64,000 bases of DNA from an uncultured Prevotella sp. GTDB taxonomy: Bacteria > Bacteroidota > Bacteroidia > Bacteroidales > Bacteroidaceae. The position numbers and the translations under genes were made by a program. The stretch spans positions 1-64,000 of the forward strand of contig NZ_CALMHT010000179.1 in the NCBI RefSeq assembly GCF_937863835.1, given 5' to 3'. Shown in pieces: positions 27,834 to 36,046 of the stretch (position 1 is the stretch's first letter; each line of letters begins with the position of its first letter). Below the pieces are notes generated by a model. That model saw only the letters and a list, made by a program, of their open reading frames with translations. It was not told the DNA's origin and searched no databases.

Positions 27834-27867
27834 AAAAAAAGGGATTTTCATTTCTGAAAGTCCCTTC
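27834..27867 (-). terminator. Terminator of the 32-aa membrane peptide gene
   Basis: On the minus strand, a stem of about 9-10 bp (GGGACTTTC with GAAAATCCC, one mismatch) closed by a 6-nt loop and followed by a run of seven T. It lies about 35 bp after the stop of the small gene. Confidence 0.75.
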
Positions 27868-27900
27868 CTTTTTATTAAAAGTTTATCTTTTTCTGTTTGT

Positions 27901-27999
27901 TTATCTACGACCTTCTACTTTAAGATCGATTGCAATACCTATTGCTGTTGCTACCGCAAAGGCGGCTACTGCGAATGTCATAAATTCAAAAAATACCAT
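27901..27999 (-). CDS. 32-aa small membrane protein, unknown function
   Basis: Starts with MVFFEFMTFAVAAFAVATAI, continues with GIAIDLKVEGRR and stops with TAA. The hydrophobic stretch of about 20 residues is one membrane helix followed by a basic end, with the basic tail expected on the cytoplasmic side. A purine-rich stretch with GAGAAAGGA precedes the ATG. It has its own consensus promoter (28053-28083) and terminator (27834-27867), so it is an autonomous transcript of about 210 nt. I recognise no family. Bacterial peptides of this size and shape often modulate larger membrane proteins; that role here is only a guess. Confidence 0.65.
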   Translation of the reverse strand: MVFFEFMTFAVAAFAVATAIGIAIDLKVEGRR

Positions 28000-28052
28000 T
28001 TTCTTTTTCCTTTCTCTCTTTAAATTGTTATCCTATAATCTTTTTATCGATG

Positions 28053-28083
28053 CAAAGATACGATGTTTATTTGTTATCGCAAA
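28053..28083 (-). promoter_or_regulatory. Promoter of the 32-aa membrane peptide
   Basis: On the minus strand TTTG (28083-28080), exactly 19 nt, TATCTTTG (28060-28053). Predicted start near 28047 with a leader of about 48 nt. Confidence 0.75.
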
Positions 28084-28125
28084 CAACAGATGGTATAATT
28101 GAATAAAATGTGGCTTTTTATTGAC

Positions 28126-28941
28126 TTAGGTCAAAGATGGAGACTCTAGTTTCTTTAATTCCACGTCTACCATATTCGTGAGTACAACAAACTGCTGTAC
28201 AGTCAACTGTTCCGGTCGTTTGGTCATCATATCCTGTTGATAGAATCCTTCTGTCGGCGTTACACCCGGGAACATCTGTTTCAGACTGACACGAAGCATC
28301 TTGCGACGCTGGTTGAATACCGTCTTCACCAGACGTTTAAACAGTTTTTCATCACATCCCAAGTCAGTAACCTGATTGCGGGTCATACGGATAACAGCGC
28401 TTTTCACCTTTGGAGGAGGATTAAACACATTCTCATCTACCGTAAAAAGATACTCCACATCATACCACGCCTGTATCAACACGCTAAGTATGCCATAAGC
28501 CTTATTACCGGGCGCGGATGCTATGCGCTGGGCCACCTCCCGCTGTATCATTCCCGTACAACAGGGAATCAGATCTTTGTTTTCAAGCATCTTGAAGAAT
28601 ATCTGTGACGAGATATCATAAGGATAATTGCCTGTCAACACGAACTGCCTGCCATCAAACAACTTGTTCAGATCCATTCTGAGGAAATCGTCACCTATTA
28701 TATTATCATGCAACTTAGGAAAAGTTTCATAAAGATATGCCACTGATTCAGCGTCAATCTCAACCACCCGTACATCACGGTTCTTAGTTACGAGATATTG
28801 AGTCAGCACCCCCATCCCCGGTCCTACTTCAAGAACAGGAATATCAGGACATGCGTCTACGGTGTCGGCAATAGCTTTGGCTATGCCCAAATCGGTAAGA
28901 AAATGCTGACCGAGATTTTTCTTTGGTTTTACTGCTTTCAT
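28126..28941 (-). CDS. rsmA: 16S rRNA dimethyladenosine transferase
   Basis: RsmA (KsgA, 271 aa) dimethylates A1518 and A1519 in the 16S rRNA of the 30S subunit. SAM motif I PVLEVGPGMGVLT, the catalytic NYPYDIS, and the C-terminal domain with VFNQRRKMLRVSL are clear. The start MKAVKPKKNLGQHFL is chosen because the longer frame lacks homologous content and would span the -7 box TAACTTTG at 28976-28969. Divergent from the flippase-like gene. Confidence 0.95.
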   Translation of the reverse strand: MKAVKPKKNLGQHFLTDLGIAKAIADTVDACPDIPVLEVGPGMGVLTQYLVTKNRDVRVVEIDAESVAYLYETFPKLHDNIIGDDFLRMDLNKLFDGRQFVLTGNYPYDISSQIFFKMLENKDLIPCCTGMIQREVAQRIASAPGNKAYGILSVLIQAWYDVEYLFTVDENVFNPPPKVKSAVIRMTRNQVTDLGCDEKLFKRLVKTVFNQRRKMLRVSLKQMFPGVTPTEGFYQQDMMTKRPEQLTVQQFVVLTNMVDVELKKLESPSLT

Positions 28942-29072
28942 AAGAATGACATAAATATATTCAGGGGACAAAGTTAGTAAAAAAATCGGTTTTTTTGCGA
29001 TTATGTCGATTATAATAGCGATATTTGCATCTAATTTGAAGGCATCTAGGTGTCTTCCCATTAATATTTAAT

Positions 29073-30077
29073 ATGAAAAAGATAGCAAACGACATCATCA
29101 GAATTGTTCTGCCACTCGTACTAGGTGGGGCGATACTCTATTGGATGTACCGCGGATTCGACTTCCACCGTATTGAAAATGTATTGCTGCATGAGATGAA
29201 CTGGACATGGATGCTGCTGTCTTTCCCTTTTGGTATCACGGCGCAGATGTTCAGAGGATGGAGGTGGAAACAGACGCTCGAGCCAATCAATGAGCACCCG
29301 CGCAACAGTACAAGCATCTATTCGATATTCATATCTTACGCCGCCAGTCTGATTGTACCGAGAAGCGGTGAATTCGCAAGATGCGGCGTACTGAAAAGAT
29401 ACGATGGTATCTCGTTTACAAAAGCGCTCGGTACCGTGGTCACCGAACGCGCTATCGACTCAGTGCTTGTGTTGATCGTAACTGGTGTGACACTGCTGCT
29501 TCAACTAAAAGTGTTTGCCACTTTCTTTGATGAGACAGGAACCAGTATCGACAGTATATTGCACAAATTTTCCATGACTGGTTACATCGTCACCATCGTC
29601 TGCGCCATTTCAGCTTTTATATTATTACATCTGCTGCTTCGTAAACTATCTTTTTATAATAAGGTTAAGGAAACATTGAGCGATGTATGGCGCGGAATAG
29701 CTTCCGTGAAGAAGGTAAGAAACATACCTCTTTTCGTCTTCTATACCCTGGCGATATGGGGCAGTTACTTTCTGCATTATTATCTCACTTTCTTCTGTTT
29801 CGATTTTACATCCCATCTGGGGTTGGGTTGCGCTATGGTTACATTCGTTGTGGGAAGTATCGCTGTCATCGTACCTACACCCAATGGTGCCGGACCGTGG
29901 CACTTTGCCGTTAAGACGATGCTTATACTATATGGCGTGGCAGACGAAAAGGCGCTCTACTTTGTCCTGATCGTACATACTATACAGACCATACTTGTTA
30001 TATTAATAGGTATGTACGGATGGGCAGCCCTTAGTTTTACGAAGAGATTAAAGATAGAAAACGTAGTAGATAACTAA
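29073..30077 (+). CDS. Flippase-like LPG-synthase-TM (UPF0104) protein
   Basis: The 334-aa polytopic membrane protein has about eight helices, with the family segment RGWRWKQTLEP, then YAASLIVPRSGEFARCGVLKR and VVTERAIDSV. This is the integral domain found in MprF lysyl-PG synthases but without the synthase part. Such stand-alone proteins are thought to flip lipids; substrate is unknown. The gap to pepD is 14 nt, so the two are likely co-transcribed. Confidence 0.85.
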   Translation: MKKIANDIIRIVLPLVLGGAILYWMYRGFDFHRIENVLLHEMNWTWMLLSFPFGITAQMFRGWRWKQTLEPINEHPRNSTSIYSIFISYAASLIVPRSGEFARCGVLKRYDGISFTKALGTVVTERAIDSVLVLIVTGVTLLLQLKVFATFFDETGTSIDSILHKFSMTGYIVTIVCAISAFILLHLLLRKLSFYNKVKETLSDVWRGIASVKKVRNIPLFVFYTLAIWGSYFLHYYLTFFCFDFTSHLGLGCAMVTFVVGSIAVIVPTPNGAGPWHFAVKTMLILYGVADEKALYFVLIVHTIQTILVILIGMYGWAALSFTKRLKIENVVDN

Positions 30078-30091
30078 TAAAAAACAATATA

Positions 30092-31552
30092 ATGAACGAA
30101 ATCAAAAATCTAAAACCTGAGTGTATCTGGAAAAACTTCGATGCACTTACGCAAATCCCCCGTCCATCAGGACACTTGGACAAAGTACAACAGTTCTTAC
30201 TCGACTTTGCCAAGAATATAGGCGTGGAAGCATTCAAAGACCCAGCCGGAAATATTGTCATGCGCAAGGCGGCGACTCCGGGTATGGAAAACCGCAAGAC
30301 GGTTCTGTTGCAGGCACACATGGATATGGTGCCTCAGAAAACGAAAGAAAGCAAACACGTATTTGAAACAGACCCGATAGAAACATATATAGACGGTGAA
30401 TGGGTAAGAGCGAAAGGTACGACACTCGGTGCCGACGACGGACTCGGTATAGCTGCCATCATGGCTGTGATGGAGGCTAAGGATTTGAAACATGGTCCTA
30501 TCGAAGCACTATGTACCCGTGATGAAGAGACGGGTATGTATGGTGCCAACGACTTACCTGCCGGTGAACTGAATGCCGACATTCTGCTGAATCTCGATAC
30601 AGAGACGGAAGGCGAAATGATCATCGGAAGCGCCGGAGGTGTTGACGTCACAGCCGAACTGGATTATAAGGAAACGGAGACAGACAATGAAGATATAGCC
30701 GTAAAGGTAACATTGAAAGGACTGCGCGGCGGTCACTCGGGTCTGGAAATAGGAGAAGGAAGAGCTAATGCCAACAAACTCATGGTAAGATTCGTACGCG
30801 AAGCTATCAGTGAATGCGACGCCCGTCTGGCAACATGGAATGGCGGAAACATGCGCAATGCCATACCGTTTGAGGCCGAAGTGGTTCTTACACTGCCGAA
30901 AGAGAACAAAGAAGCACTTGCAGAACTGGTCGGCGACTACAAAGAGCTGTTCAACGAAGAGTATAAAGGTCTCGAAAAGGATATCGAATTCTTCATGGAA
31001 GATACAGCGACACCAAAGACAGAAGTTCCACAAGAGATACAGGACAATCTGGTAGATGCCATCTACGCCTGCCATAACGGTGTGATAAGATATATCCCGA
31101 CGATACCCGACATCGTGGAGACATCGTCCAACCTTGCCATTATCAATATAGGTGACGGCAAGGCTGCCATCAAGATACTGGCCAGAAGTTCAAGCGAGAG
31201 TATGAAAGACTTTATAGCCACAACACTCGAAAGCTGTTTCAATATGGCCGGGATGAAAGTCACGTTAAGCGGCGAATATCAAGGATGGGACCCGAACACA
31301 GACAGTGAGATGATCCGCATCATGGAAAAAATATACAAAGACCTGTTCAGCAAAGAACCGACAATACAGGTGGTACATGCCGGTCTGGAATGCAGTGTGA
31401 TTCTGAGTAAATATCCGAATCTCGACATTGTATCCTTTGGTCCTACCCTGTTGTCACCTCATACGACCAACGAAAGAGCTAACATCCCGAGTGTACCGAA
31501 ATTCTGGGATCTGCTGGTCAAGACATTGGAACAAGTACCTCAGAAAAATTAA
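30092..31552 (+). CDS. pepD: Aminoacyl-histidine dipeptidase (M20C)
   Basis: The 486-aa zinc peptidase hydrolyses Xaa-His and other dipeptides in the cytoplasm. Metal-site motifs are intact: the His and Asp of LQAHMDMVPQK, the bridging Asp of LGADDGLG, the catalytic Glu pair in DEETGMYGA, the Asp in NLDTE, and the late His of SPHTTNERA. A lid domain inserts between them (GGHSGLEIGEGRANAN). Length is the family norm. A long hairpin terminator follows. Confidence 0.95.
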   Translation: MNEIKNLKPECIWKNFDALTQIPRPSGHLDKVQQFLLDFAKNIGVEAFKDPAGNIVMRKAATPGMENRKTVLLQAHMDMVPQKTKESKHVFETDPIETYIDGEWVRAKGTTLGADDGLGIAAIMAVMEAKDLKHGPIEALCTRDEETGMYGANDLPAGELNADILLNLDTETEGEMIIGSAGGVDVTAELDYKETETDNEDIAVKVTLKGLRGGHSGLEIGEGRANANKLMVRFVREAISECDARLATWNGGNMRNAIPFEAEVVLTLPKENKEALAELVGDYKELFNEEYKGLEKDIEFFMEDTATPKTEVPQEIQDNLVDAIYACHNGVIRYIPTIPDIVETSSNLAIINIGDGKAAIKILARSSSESMKDFIATTLESCFNMAGMKVTLSGEYQGWDPNTDSEMIRIMEKIYKDLFSKEPTIQVVHAGLECSVILSKYPNLDIVSFGPTLLSPHTTNERANIPSVPKFWDLLVKTLEQVPQKN

Positions 31553-31601
31553 AGAATCCAATCATCGCCGTATTTCAGAATACGACGGGATTCAGAACCA
31601 T

Positions 31602-31646
31602 ACTCCTCTAATTTCCTCCACACAAGTATGAGGGATTTAGAGGAGT
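31602..31646 (+). terminator. pepD terminator
   Basis: ACTCCTCTAA (31602-31611) pairs with TTAGAGGAGT (31637-31646), with further imperfect pairing inside (CCTC with GAGG). TGTTTTCC follows. It is the first strong hairpin after the pepD stop. Confidence 0.65.
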
Positions 31647-31762
31647 TGTTTTCCTCTGCCGCCCGAAAAATTTGGCAGTGTGAAAGATGACACTAAATTG
31701 AAATTATTATTAAAAGTAGAATAATTCTTATTTATTAATTCTTATTTATTAATTTATTTATT

Positions 31763-31770
31763 TACCTTTG
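31763..31770 (+). promoter_or_regulatory. corA leader -7 box
   Basis: TACCTTTG. No clear TTTG at the -33 position in the AT-rich repeat upstream. Predicted start near 31776 gives a 5' leader of about 124 nt. Between the pepD terminator and this box I see only AT-rich sequence with repeats of TTATTAATT. Confidence 0.6.
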
Positions 31771-31798
31771 CAGAGCAAAATCAAAATTTAAACAACAA

Positions 31799-31834
31799 AT
31801 GGACGATTATCACGCGGAAAATATGAACTTGTAG
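31799..31834 (+). CDS. Upstream ORF in the corA leader
   Basis: ATG to TAG, eleven codons: MDDYHAENMNL. It starts about 23 nt after the predicted transcript start and ends just before the structured part of the leader. A Salmonella corA leader peptide (CorL) provides a known analogy, but there is no sequence similarity to claim. Whether it is translated is unknown. Confidence 0.4.
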   Translation: MDDYHAENMNL

Positions 31835-31840
31835 GCGCAG

Positions 31841-31897
31841 AGGGATAGCTCTCGGAAGTTAATCCTATGCCCTATTTTAATCATTCGGAGGATTAAC
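31841..31897 (+). promoter_or_regulatory. Structured corA leader with Shine-Dalgarno sequestration
   Basis: GTTAATCCT (31858-31866) pairs perfectly with AGGATTAAC (31889-31897), which includes part of the strong GGAGGA Shine-Dalgarno ahead of the ATG at 31900. A second stem, AGGGATA (31841-31847) with TATGCCCT (31866-31873, one bulge), crosses the first. The two are mutually exclusive or form a pseudoknot. This is a plausible on/off switch for corA translation. Confidence 0.5.
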
Positions 31898-31899
31898 TA

Positions 31900-32826
31900 A
31901 TGAGAACATACTGGAATACAAGCAAATGCTTGAAAGCCATTGATGAATGGCAACCTAATTGCTGGATACAAGTAACATGTCCAACTGAAGAAGACCAGCA
32001 GGAGCTGGAAGAGAAATACCAAATACCAGATTATTTTTTATCCGACATCAGCGATACCGATGAGCGTGCCCGTTATGAATATGATGACGGTTGGATGCTT
32101 ATCATCCTTCGTATCCCTTATGTCAAGGAAGTGCGTTCGCGCACACCGTACACCACCGTACCTCTTGGTATCATACACAAGCGCGATATCACCATCACCG
32201 TATGTAATTTCGAAACCAATATGATGATCGACTTCGTCAGTTATCATCAAAAACGCGGTACCGGTTTCACGGATTATGTAGATATGATTTTCAGACTTTT
32301 CCTGTCATCGGCCGTATGGTATCTGAAACGACTGAAGCAGATCAACAGTCTGATAGAGAAATCCAAACGCAACCTTGACCGCGAAGTGAACAATGAATCC
32401 CTTATCGGGCTCAGTCGTCTGCAAGACTCACTGACCTATTTCATCACATCCATCCGTGGAAACGAAACATTGCTTACCAAACTGAAATTCAAGTTACAGG
32501 TGGATGAGTTGGATGCCGACCTGATAGAAGATGTCAATATCGAGATGAGTCAGGCGAGGGAGACTACGAATATCTATTCGGACATTCTCGAGTCGACGAT
32601 GGACACGTACTCCAGTATCATCAACAACAATATGAACACCGTGATGCGTACACTTACATCCGTATCCATCATATTGATGTTCCCCACCCTTATTGCGAGT
32701 CTGTTCGGTATGAACCTGTTCAACGGTCTGGAACACAATCCTTATGGATTTGTTATCGCCCTGGTTATTTCATTTGTCATTTCAGGTCTTTTCTGGTGGG
32801 TTTTCCGCTTGAAACGACTCATATAA
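31900..32826 (+). CDS. corA: CorA-type magnesium/divalent-cation channel
   Basis: The 308-aa protein has a cytoplasmic N-terminal domain, a long helical stalk (about residues 130-240) and two C-terminal membrane helices. The selectivity motif GMN is in IASLFGMNLF, and the last residues FRLKRLI are the usual basic end. CorA homologues form pentamers that carry Mg2+, sometimes Co2+ or Ni2+. Length fits the family. The leader holds an upstream ORF and a Shine-Dalgarno-sequestering stem, so expression may respond to ion level. It is transcribed alone. Confidence 0.93.
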   Translation: MRTYWNTSKCLKAIDEWQPNCWIQVTCPTEEDQQELEEKYQIPDYFLSDISDTDERARYEYDDGWMLIILRIPYVKEVRSRTPYTTVPLGIIHKRDITITVCNFETNMMIDFVSYHQKRGTGFTDYVDMIFRLFLSSAVWYLKRLKQINSLIEKSKRNLDREVNNESLIGLSRLQDSLTYFITSIRGNETLLTKLKFKLQVDELDADLIEDVNIEMSQARETTNIYSDILESTMDTYSSIINNNMNTVMRTLTSVSIILMFPTLIASLFGMNLFNGLEHNPYGFVIALVISFVISGLFWWVFRLKRLI

Positions 32827-32880
32827 AATGAAAAACCATAAAATTTTTGATAAAAATTAGGCGTTTTCGATTTTTTTAAG

Positions 32881-32888
32881 TAAGTTTG
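32881..32888 (+). promoter_or_regulatory. DUF349 gene -7 box
   Basis: TAAGTTTG, a partial fit to the TAnnTTTG consensus. A -33 element is not clear. Predicted leader about 45 nt. Confidence 0.45.
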
Positions 32889-32936
32889 CAACTCCTACAA
32901 ATATGTGGAAAACCGAATCATAAACTAAAAAAGTAA

Positions 32937-34826
32937 ATGATGGACTCTCAAGAAAAAGCCCCGGAAGAGGGTAAGTTAGAAGAAAAGGCAGTAGAATCTA
33001 CAGTTCAACCAGTAGAAGAACCGGTAGAAGAAAAAGCAGAAGAAACCAAAGCTGAGGTTAACAATGCAGAGGTGAGCGATGCCGAAGATGCCGTAGTGGA
33101 AAACGCTGAAGAAAAGAAAGTTTATACGACCAAGAAAGAAATTCTTGACCGTGTCAAAGAACTTGCGCATGGTGACGGACCATTGCTGAAAGACGAACTT
33201 GACGACCTGAAAACAGCGTTTTACAAATTACACATAGCAGAAAAAGACGCCAAATATAAAGAATATATTGATGGCGGCGGTGACCCTGACGCCTATCAGA
33301 TAGTTCCCGATGAAGACGAAGAATCCTTCAAGGCAGAAATGGGAATAATCAAGGAAAAGAGAGCCAAAATCTTTGCAGAGCAGGAATCTGAAAAAGAAGA
33401 CAATCTGAAAAGAAAGTTGGATATCATAGAGAAGATAAAATCAATGGTTTCTTCACCTGAAGAAGCCAACAAATCTTATAACGACTTCAAGCAACTGCAA
33501 CAGGAATGGAAAGAAATCAAATCTGTTCCGGCTAATAAGGCCAACGAACTGTGGCGTAACTATCAGTTGTATGTAGAACAATTCTACGACCTACTGAAGC
33601 TCAACAGTGAAGCTAGGGAATATGACTTCAAGAAGAATCTTGAAATCAAGAAGCACCTATGCGAATCTGCAGAAAAGCTGGCAGAAGAAGATGATATTTT
33701 AAGCGCATTCCACCAGTTGCAGAAACTTCATCAGGAATATCGGGAGACAGGACCAGTCACCAAAGAATTGAGAGAGGAAGTCTGGAACAGGTTTAAGGCC
33801 GCATCTACAGTTATCAACAAACGCCACCAGCAACATTTCGAAGACCTTCGTTCTAAGGAAGAAGATAATCTGACTAAAAAGACTTCACTTTGCGAACAGG
33901 TTGAAGCTATTGCCAAGGAGGAGAACAAAGGTGCTTCCGACTGGGAAAAGCATACGAAAGACATCATAAACATCCAGGCTGAATGGAAAACCATCGGTTT
34001 CGCTCCACAGAAAATGAATGTGAAGATTTTCGAGCGTTTCCGCGCAGCATGTGATGATTTCTTCGGCAGAAAAGCAGAATTCTTCAAGAGTATGAAGGAG
34101 AAATTCGCTGAAAATGCGGTCAAGAAACAGGAACTTATAGATAAGGCGATTGCGCTGAAAGACAGTACAGACTGGAAAAAGACGAGTGATGAACTTATCA
34201 AGCTTCAGAAAGAATGGAAGACCATCGGTATGGTTCCTAAGAAATTGGGTGACCAACTATGGAATGAATTTCTAGGTGCCTGCAACCATTTCTTTGACGC
34301 ACGCAACGCCGTAAATGCCGGTCAGCGCAACGAGGAACATGAGAATCTGGATAAGAAACGTGGCATTATCGCACAACTGAAAGAATTGGCTGAAAATGCC
34401 GGAGAAAACGCTCAGGAAGAAATTCAGAAACTTACTGACGAATATAACAAAATAGGTCATGTTCCATTCAAGGAAAAAGATGTTATATTCAAAGAGTATC
34501 ACGATATACTTGATTTGATATATAAGAAACTGAACATATCCGTTTCTCGCCGCCGTCTCGACAACTTCAAGAATAATCTGAAGACCGTTGCCGAAAAGGG
34601 AATAGACGCTCTGGACAATGAACGCGGAAGATTACTGAGACAGTATGACAATATCAAATCTGAAGTACAGACTTACGAGAACAATTTAGGTTTCCTTAAT
34701 TCTACCAGCAAGAAAGGTAATAACCTTATTGAGGAAATGAACAGGAAGGTTTCTAAACTGAAAGATGATCTGGAACTCGTAAAACAGAAGATTAAAGCTA
34801 TCGACGCTCAGAATAAAAACAAATAA
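32937..34826 (+). CDS. DUF349 repeat protein
   Basis: The 629-aa hydrophilic protein begins with an acidic, Glu-rich segment of about 60 residues. At least five DUF349 helical repeats follow, each with a core like EWKTIGFAP or EYNKIGHVP and then an aromatic FF or FY helix: QQEWKEIKSVP, QEYRETGPV, AEWKTIGFAP, KEWKTIGMVP and DEYNKIGHVP. A coiled-coil end (residues about 555-625) closes it. The family is common in Bacteroidota and has no established biochemical function. A strong terminator follows directly, so it is monocistronic. Confidence 0.88.
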   Translation: MMDSQEKAPEEGKLEEKAVESTVQPVEEPVEEKAEETKAEVNNAEVSDAEDAVVENAEEKKVYTTKKEILDRVKELAHGDGPLLKDELDDLKTAFYKLHIAEKDAKYKEYIDGGGDPDAYQIVPDEDEESFKAEMGIIKEKRAKIFAEQESEKEDNLKRKLDIIEKIKSMVSSPEEANKSYNDFKQLQQEWKEIKSVPANKANELWRNYQLYVEQFYDLLKLNSEAREYDFKKNLEIKKHLCESAEKLAEEDDILSAFHQLQKLHQEYRETGPVTKELREEVWNRFKAASTVINKRHQQHFEDLRSKEEDNLTKKTSLCEQVEAIAKEENKGASDWEKHTKDIINIQAEWKTIGFAPQKMNVKIFERFRAACDDFFGRKAEFFKSMKEKFAENAVKKQELIDKAIALKDSTDWKKTSDELIKLQKEWKTIGMVPKKLGDQLWNEFLGACNHFFDARNAVNAGQRNEEHENLDKKRGIIAQLKELAENAGENAQEEIQKLTDEYNKIGHVPFKEKDVIFKEYHDILDLIYKKLNISVSRRRLDNFKNNLKTVAEKGIDALDNERGRLLRQYDNIKSEVQTYENNLGFLNSTSKKGNNLIEEMNRKVSKLKDDLELVKQKIKAIDAQNKNK

Positions 34827-34842
34827 TATTATATAAACGATT

Positions 34843-34875
34843 AAAAGAGACTTCATTGTGAAGTCTCTTTTTTTT
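34843..34875 (+). terminator. DUF349 gene terminator
   Basis: AAAAGAGACTTC (34843-34854) pairs with GAAGTCTCTTTT (34860-34871) around a short loop, followed by a T run. A textbook intrinsic terminator. Confidence 0.9.
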
Positions 34876-35004
34876 GATATAAAGGTCAACGCTTATGGCG
34901 AATATGAGAGGTGGGCGTCAACCAGCATTAATAATAATGATAAACCGAGTCAACCGAATTTGTAAAGAATCAGCCAAGTAGTCAACAAAAACCGTTAGAA
35001 TACA

Positions 35005-35136
35005 TTACGCCACCGCTGTAGACATGTTACACCACCGCTGTAATCTTGTTACCGCACCGCTGTAGAGTGTTTACACTACCGCTGTAATGTTATTACGGCA
35101 CCGTCGTAATGTGTTTACGGGGACGCTTCGTAAAAT
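35005..35136. repeat. Six tandem 22-bp repeats
   Basis: Six contiguous 22-bp units start at 35005, 35027, 35049, 35071, 35093 and 35115. The first four carry TTACnnnACCGCTGTA, with the last two more diverged. Each begins with TTAC, and several end near GTAA. There are no spacers or cas genes, so this is not a CRISPR array. The period is close to two helical turns. No gene lies in 34876-35430 apart from this and the element that follows. Confidence 0.85.
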
Positions 35137-35195
35137 TCATGACTGTATTTTGACAATTTTAAGCTGTCTCCAATCAGAGATTTCGGATGAAATAT

Positions 35196-35394
35196 ACGTC
35201 ACAACTTCACGATATGACGTAAACTATTGGTAATAAGAGAAATAAGATTTCCAAGAAACGGATGATAACCTCGCAAAACACAATGGAAACGTTGCAAAAG
35301 CGCAACTCTTTCTTTGTGACGTTTCAGCGATGTTTCGTGATATTTTCTGTCGTCTGAAACCCTTATAAACAGGGAGACAGCGACGTTGTGACGT
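35196..35394. other. Inverted-repeat-bounded structured element
   Basis: ACGTCACAAC (35196-35205) is the exact reverse complement of GTTGTGACGT (35385-35394). Inside are smaller inverted pairs: GTTTCAG with CTGAAAC, and GTTGC with GCAAC. TGACGT or its complement occurs four times. The roughly 200 bp could be a miniature transposon-like repeat or a structured RNA; target-site duplication is not visible. Confidence 0.4.
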
Positions 35395-35403
35395 TTTAGA
35401 ATA

Positions 35404-35429
35404 AAAAAGACTTCGTAGAGAAGTCTTTA
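35404..35429 (-). terminator. tRNA-Gln terminator
   Basis: On the minus strand, AAAGACTTC, 5-nt loop, GAAGTCTTT and a T run lie just after the tRNA 3' end. Confidence 0.8.
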
Positions 35430-35430
35430 G

Positions 35431-35501
35431 TTGGGATACCCGGACTCGAACCAGGAACGACAGGACCAGAATCTGCTGTGTTACCATTACACCATATCCC
35501 A
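35431..35501 (-). tRNA. tRNA-Gln (CTG)
   Basis: The minus strand shows acceptor pairs TGGGATA with TATCCCA, a D-arm (GGTGTAATGGTAACAC), an anticodon loop TTCTGGT with anticodon CTG, and a T-arm CCTGGTTCGAGTCCGGG. CCA is not encoded. The anticodon stem has one weak A-C position next to the loop. It has its own -7 box TACCTTTG at 35549-35542. Confidence 0.9.
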
Positions 35502-35541
35502 AAATGTTTCAGCAATTTGTTTCCTTTTTGAAATTGCGATG

Positions 35542-35549
35542 CAAAGGTA
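35542..35549 (-). promoter_or_regulatory. tRNA-Gln -7 box
   Basis: TACCTTTG on the minus strand, predicted start near 35537. GTTG is at the -33 spacing. Confidence 0.6.
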
Positions 35550-35644
35550 ATGCTTTTTTCTGAATAGACCAACGCTTATCATACTTTTTTTCTAAAAAAA
35601 ATCAAAATAACACGCATATTTAATGTTTTTCGAATAATTCAGTG

Positions 35645-35652
35645 TACCTTTG
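35645..35652 (+). promoter_or_regulatory. rsfS -7 box
   Basis: TACCTTTG, about 20 nt before the rsfS ATG. Opposite in direction to the tRNA promoter. Confidence 0.6.
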
Positions 35653-35674
35653 TGCCAATATATAATTTAAATGA

Positions 35675-36034
35675 ATGGACGAAACAAAGAATTTAGTTAA
35701 AACGATAACAGAGGGAATACAGGAAAAGAAAGGTAGCAATATCGTTGTTGCCGATCTGACTGACATCGAGGGTACGATTTGCCACTATTTTGTAATATGT
35801 CAGGGTAACTCCCCTTCGCAAGTGGAAGCGATAACCGAATCAATAGGCGACATGGTACGTAAGAATGCCGGAGAAAAGCCTTCTCATGTGGAGGGACTTA
35901 ACAATGCTCAATGGGTAGCTATGGACTACAGCAACGTATTGGTACATGTCTTTCTGCCTGAAGTCAGAGAATTTTATGATCTGGAACATCTTTGGGAAGA
36001 TGCAAAACTTACCCGTATTCCTGATCTGGATTAA
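35675..36034 (+). CDS. rsfS: Ribosomal silencing factor
   Basis: The 119-aa RsfS (Iojap) protein binds uL14 on the 50S subunit and blocks subunit joining in poor nutrient conditions. The family core DLTDIEGTICHYFVICQG, then SHVEGLNNAQWVAMDYSNVLVHVF and the C-terminal YDLEHLWEDA are all present. It heads a cluster with ftsH (12-nt gap) and cdsA, a conserved Bacteroidales order. Confidence 0.96.
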   Translation: MDETKNLVKTITEGIQEKKGSNIVVADLTDIEGTICHYFVICQGNSPSQVEAITESIGDMVRKNAGEKPSHVEGLNNAQWVAMDYSNVLVHVFLPEVREFYDLEHLWEDAKLTRIPDLD

Positions 36035-36046
36035 TGTGATATAAAT

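Noticed and set aside
27781..28023. An 80-codon plus-strand frame
   Set aside because: It covers the terminator and the reverse of the 32-aa membrane peptide gene, has no promoter, and looks like a shadow.
31799..31834. The corA upstream ORF as a known Mg2+ leader peptide
   Set aside because: It shares no sequence with known leader peptides. I keep it only as a positional analogy.
35005..35136. A CRISPR array
   Set aside because: The 22-bp units are contiguous with no unique spacers and no cas genes are in the window.
35224..35502. A 92-codon minus-strand reading frame
   Set aside because: It begins inside the tRNA-Gln gene and runs through its terminator and an inverted-repeat element. 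No signal of a protein.
34887..35579. CAACGCTTAT occurring at 34887 and again at 35570 as flanking direct repeats of an inserted element
   Set aside because: Only ten bases agree and the repeats do not abut the inverted repeats. Probably chance.
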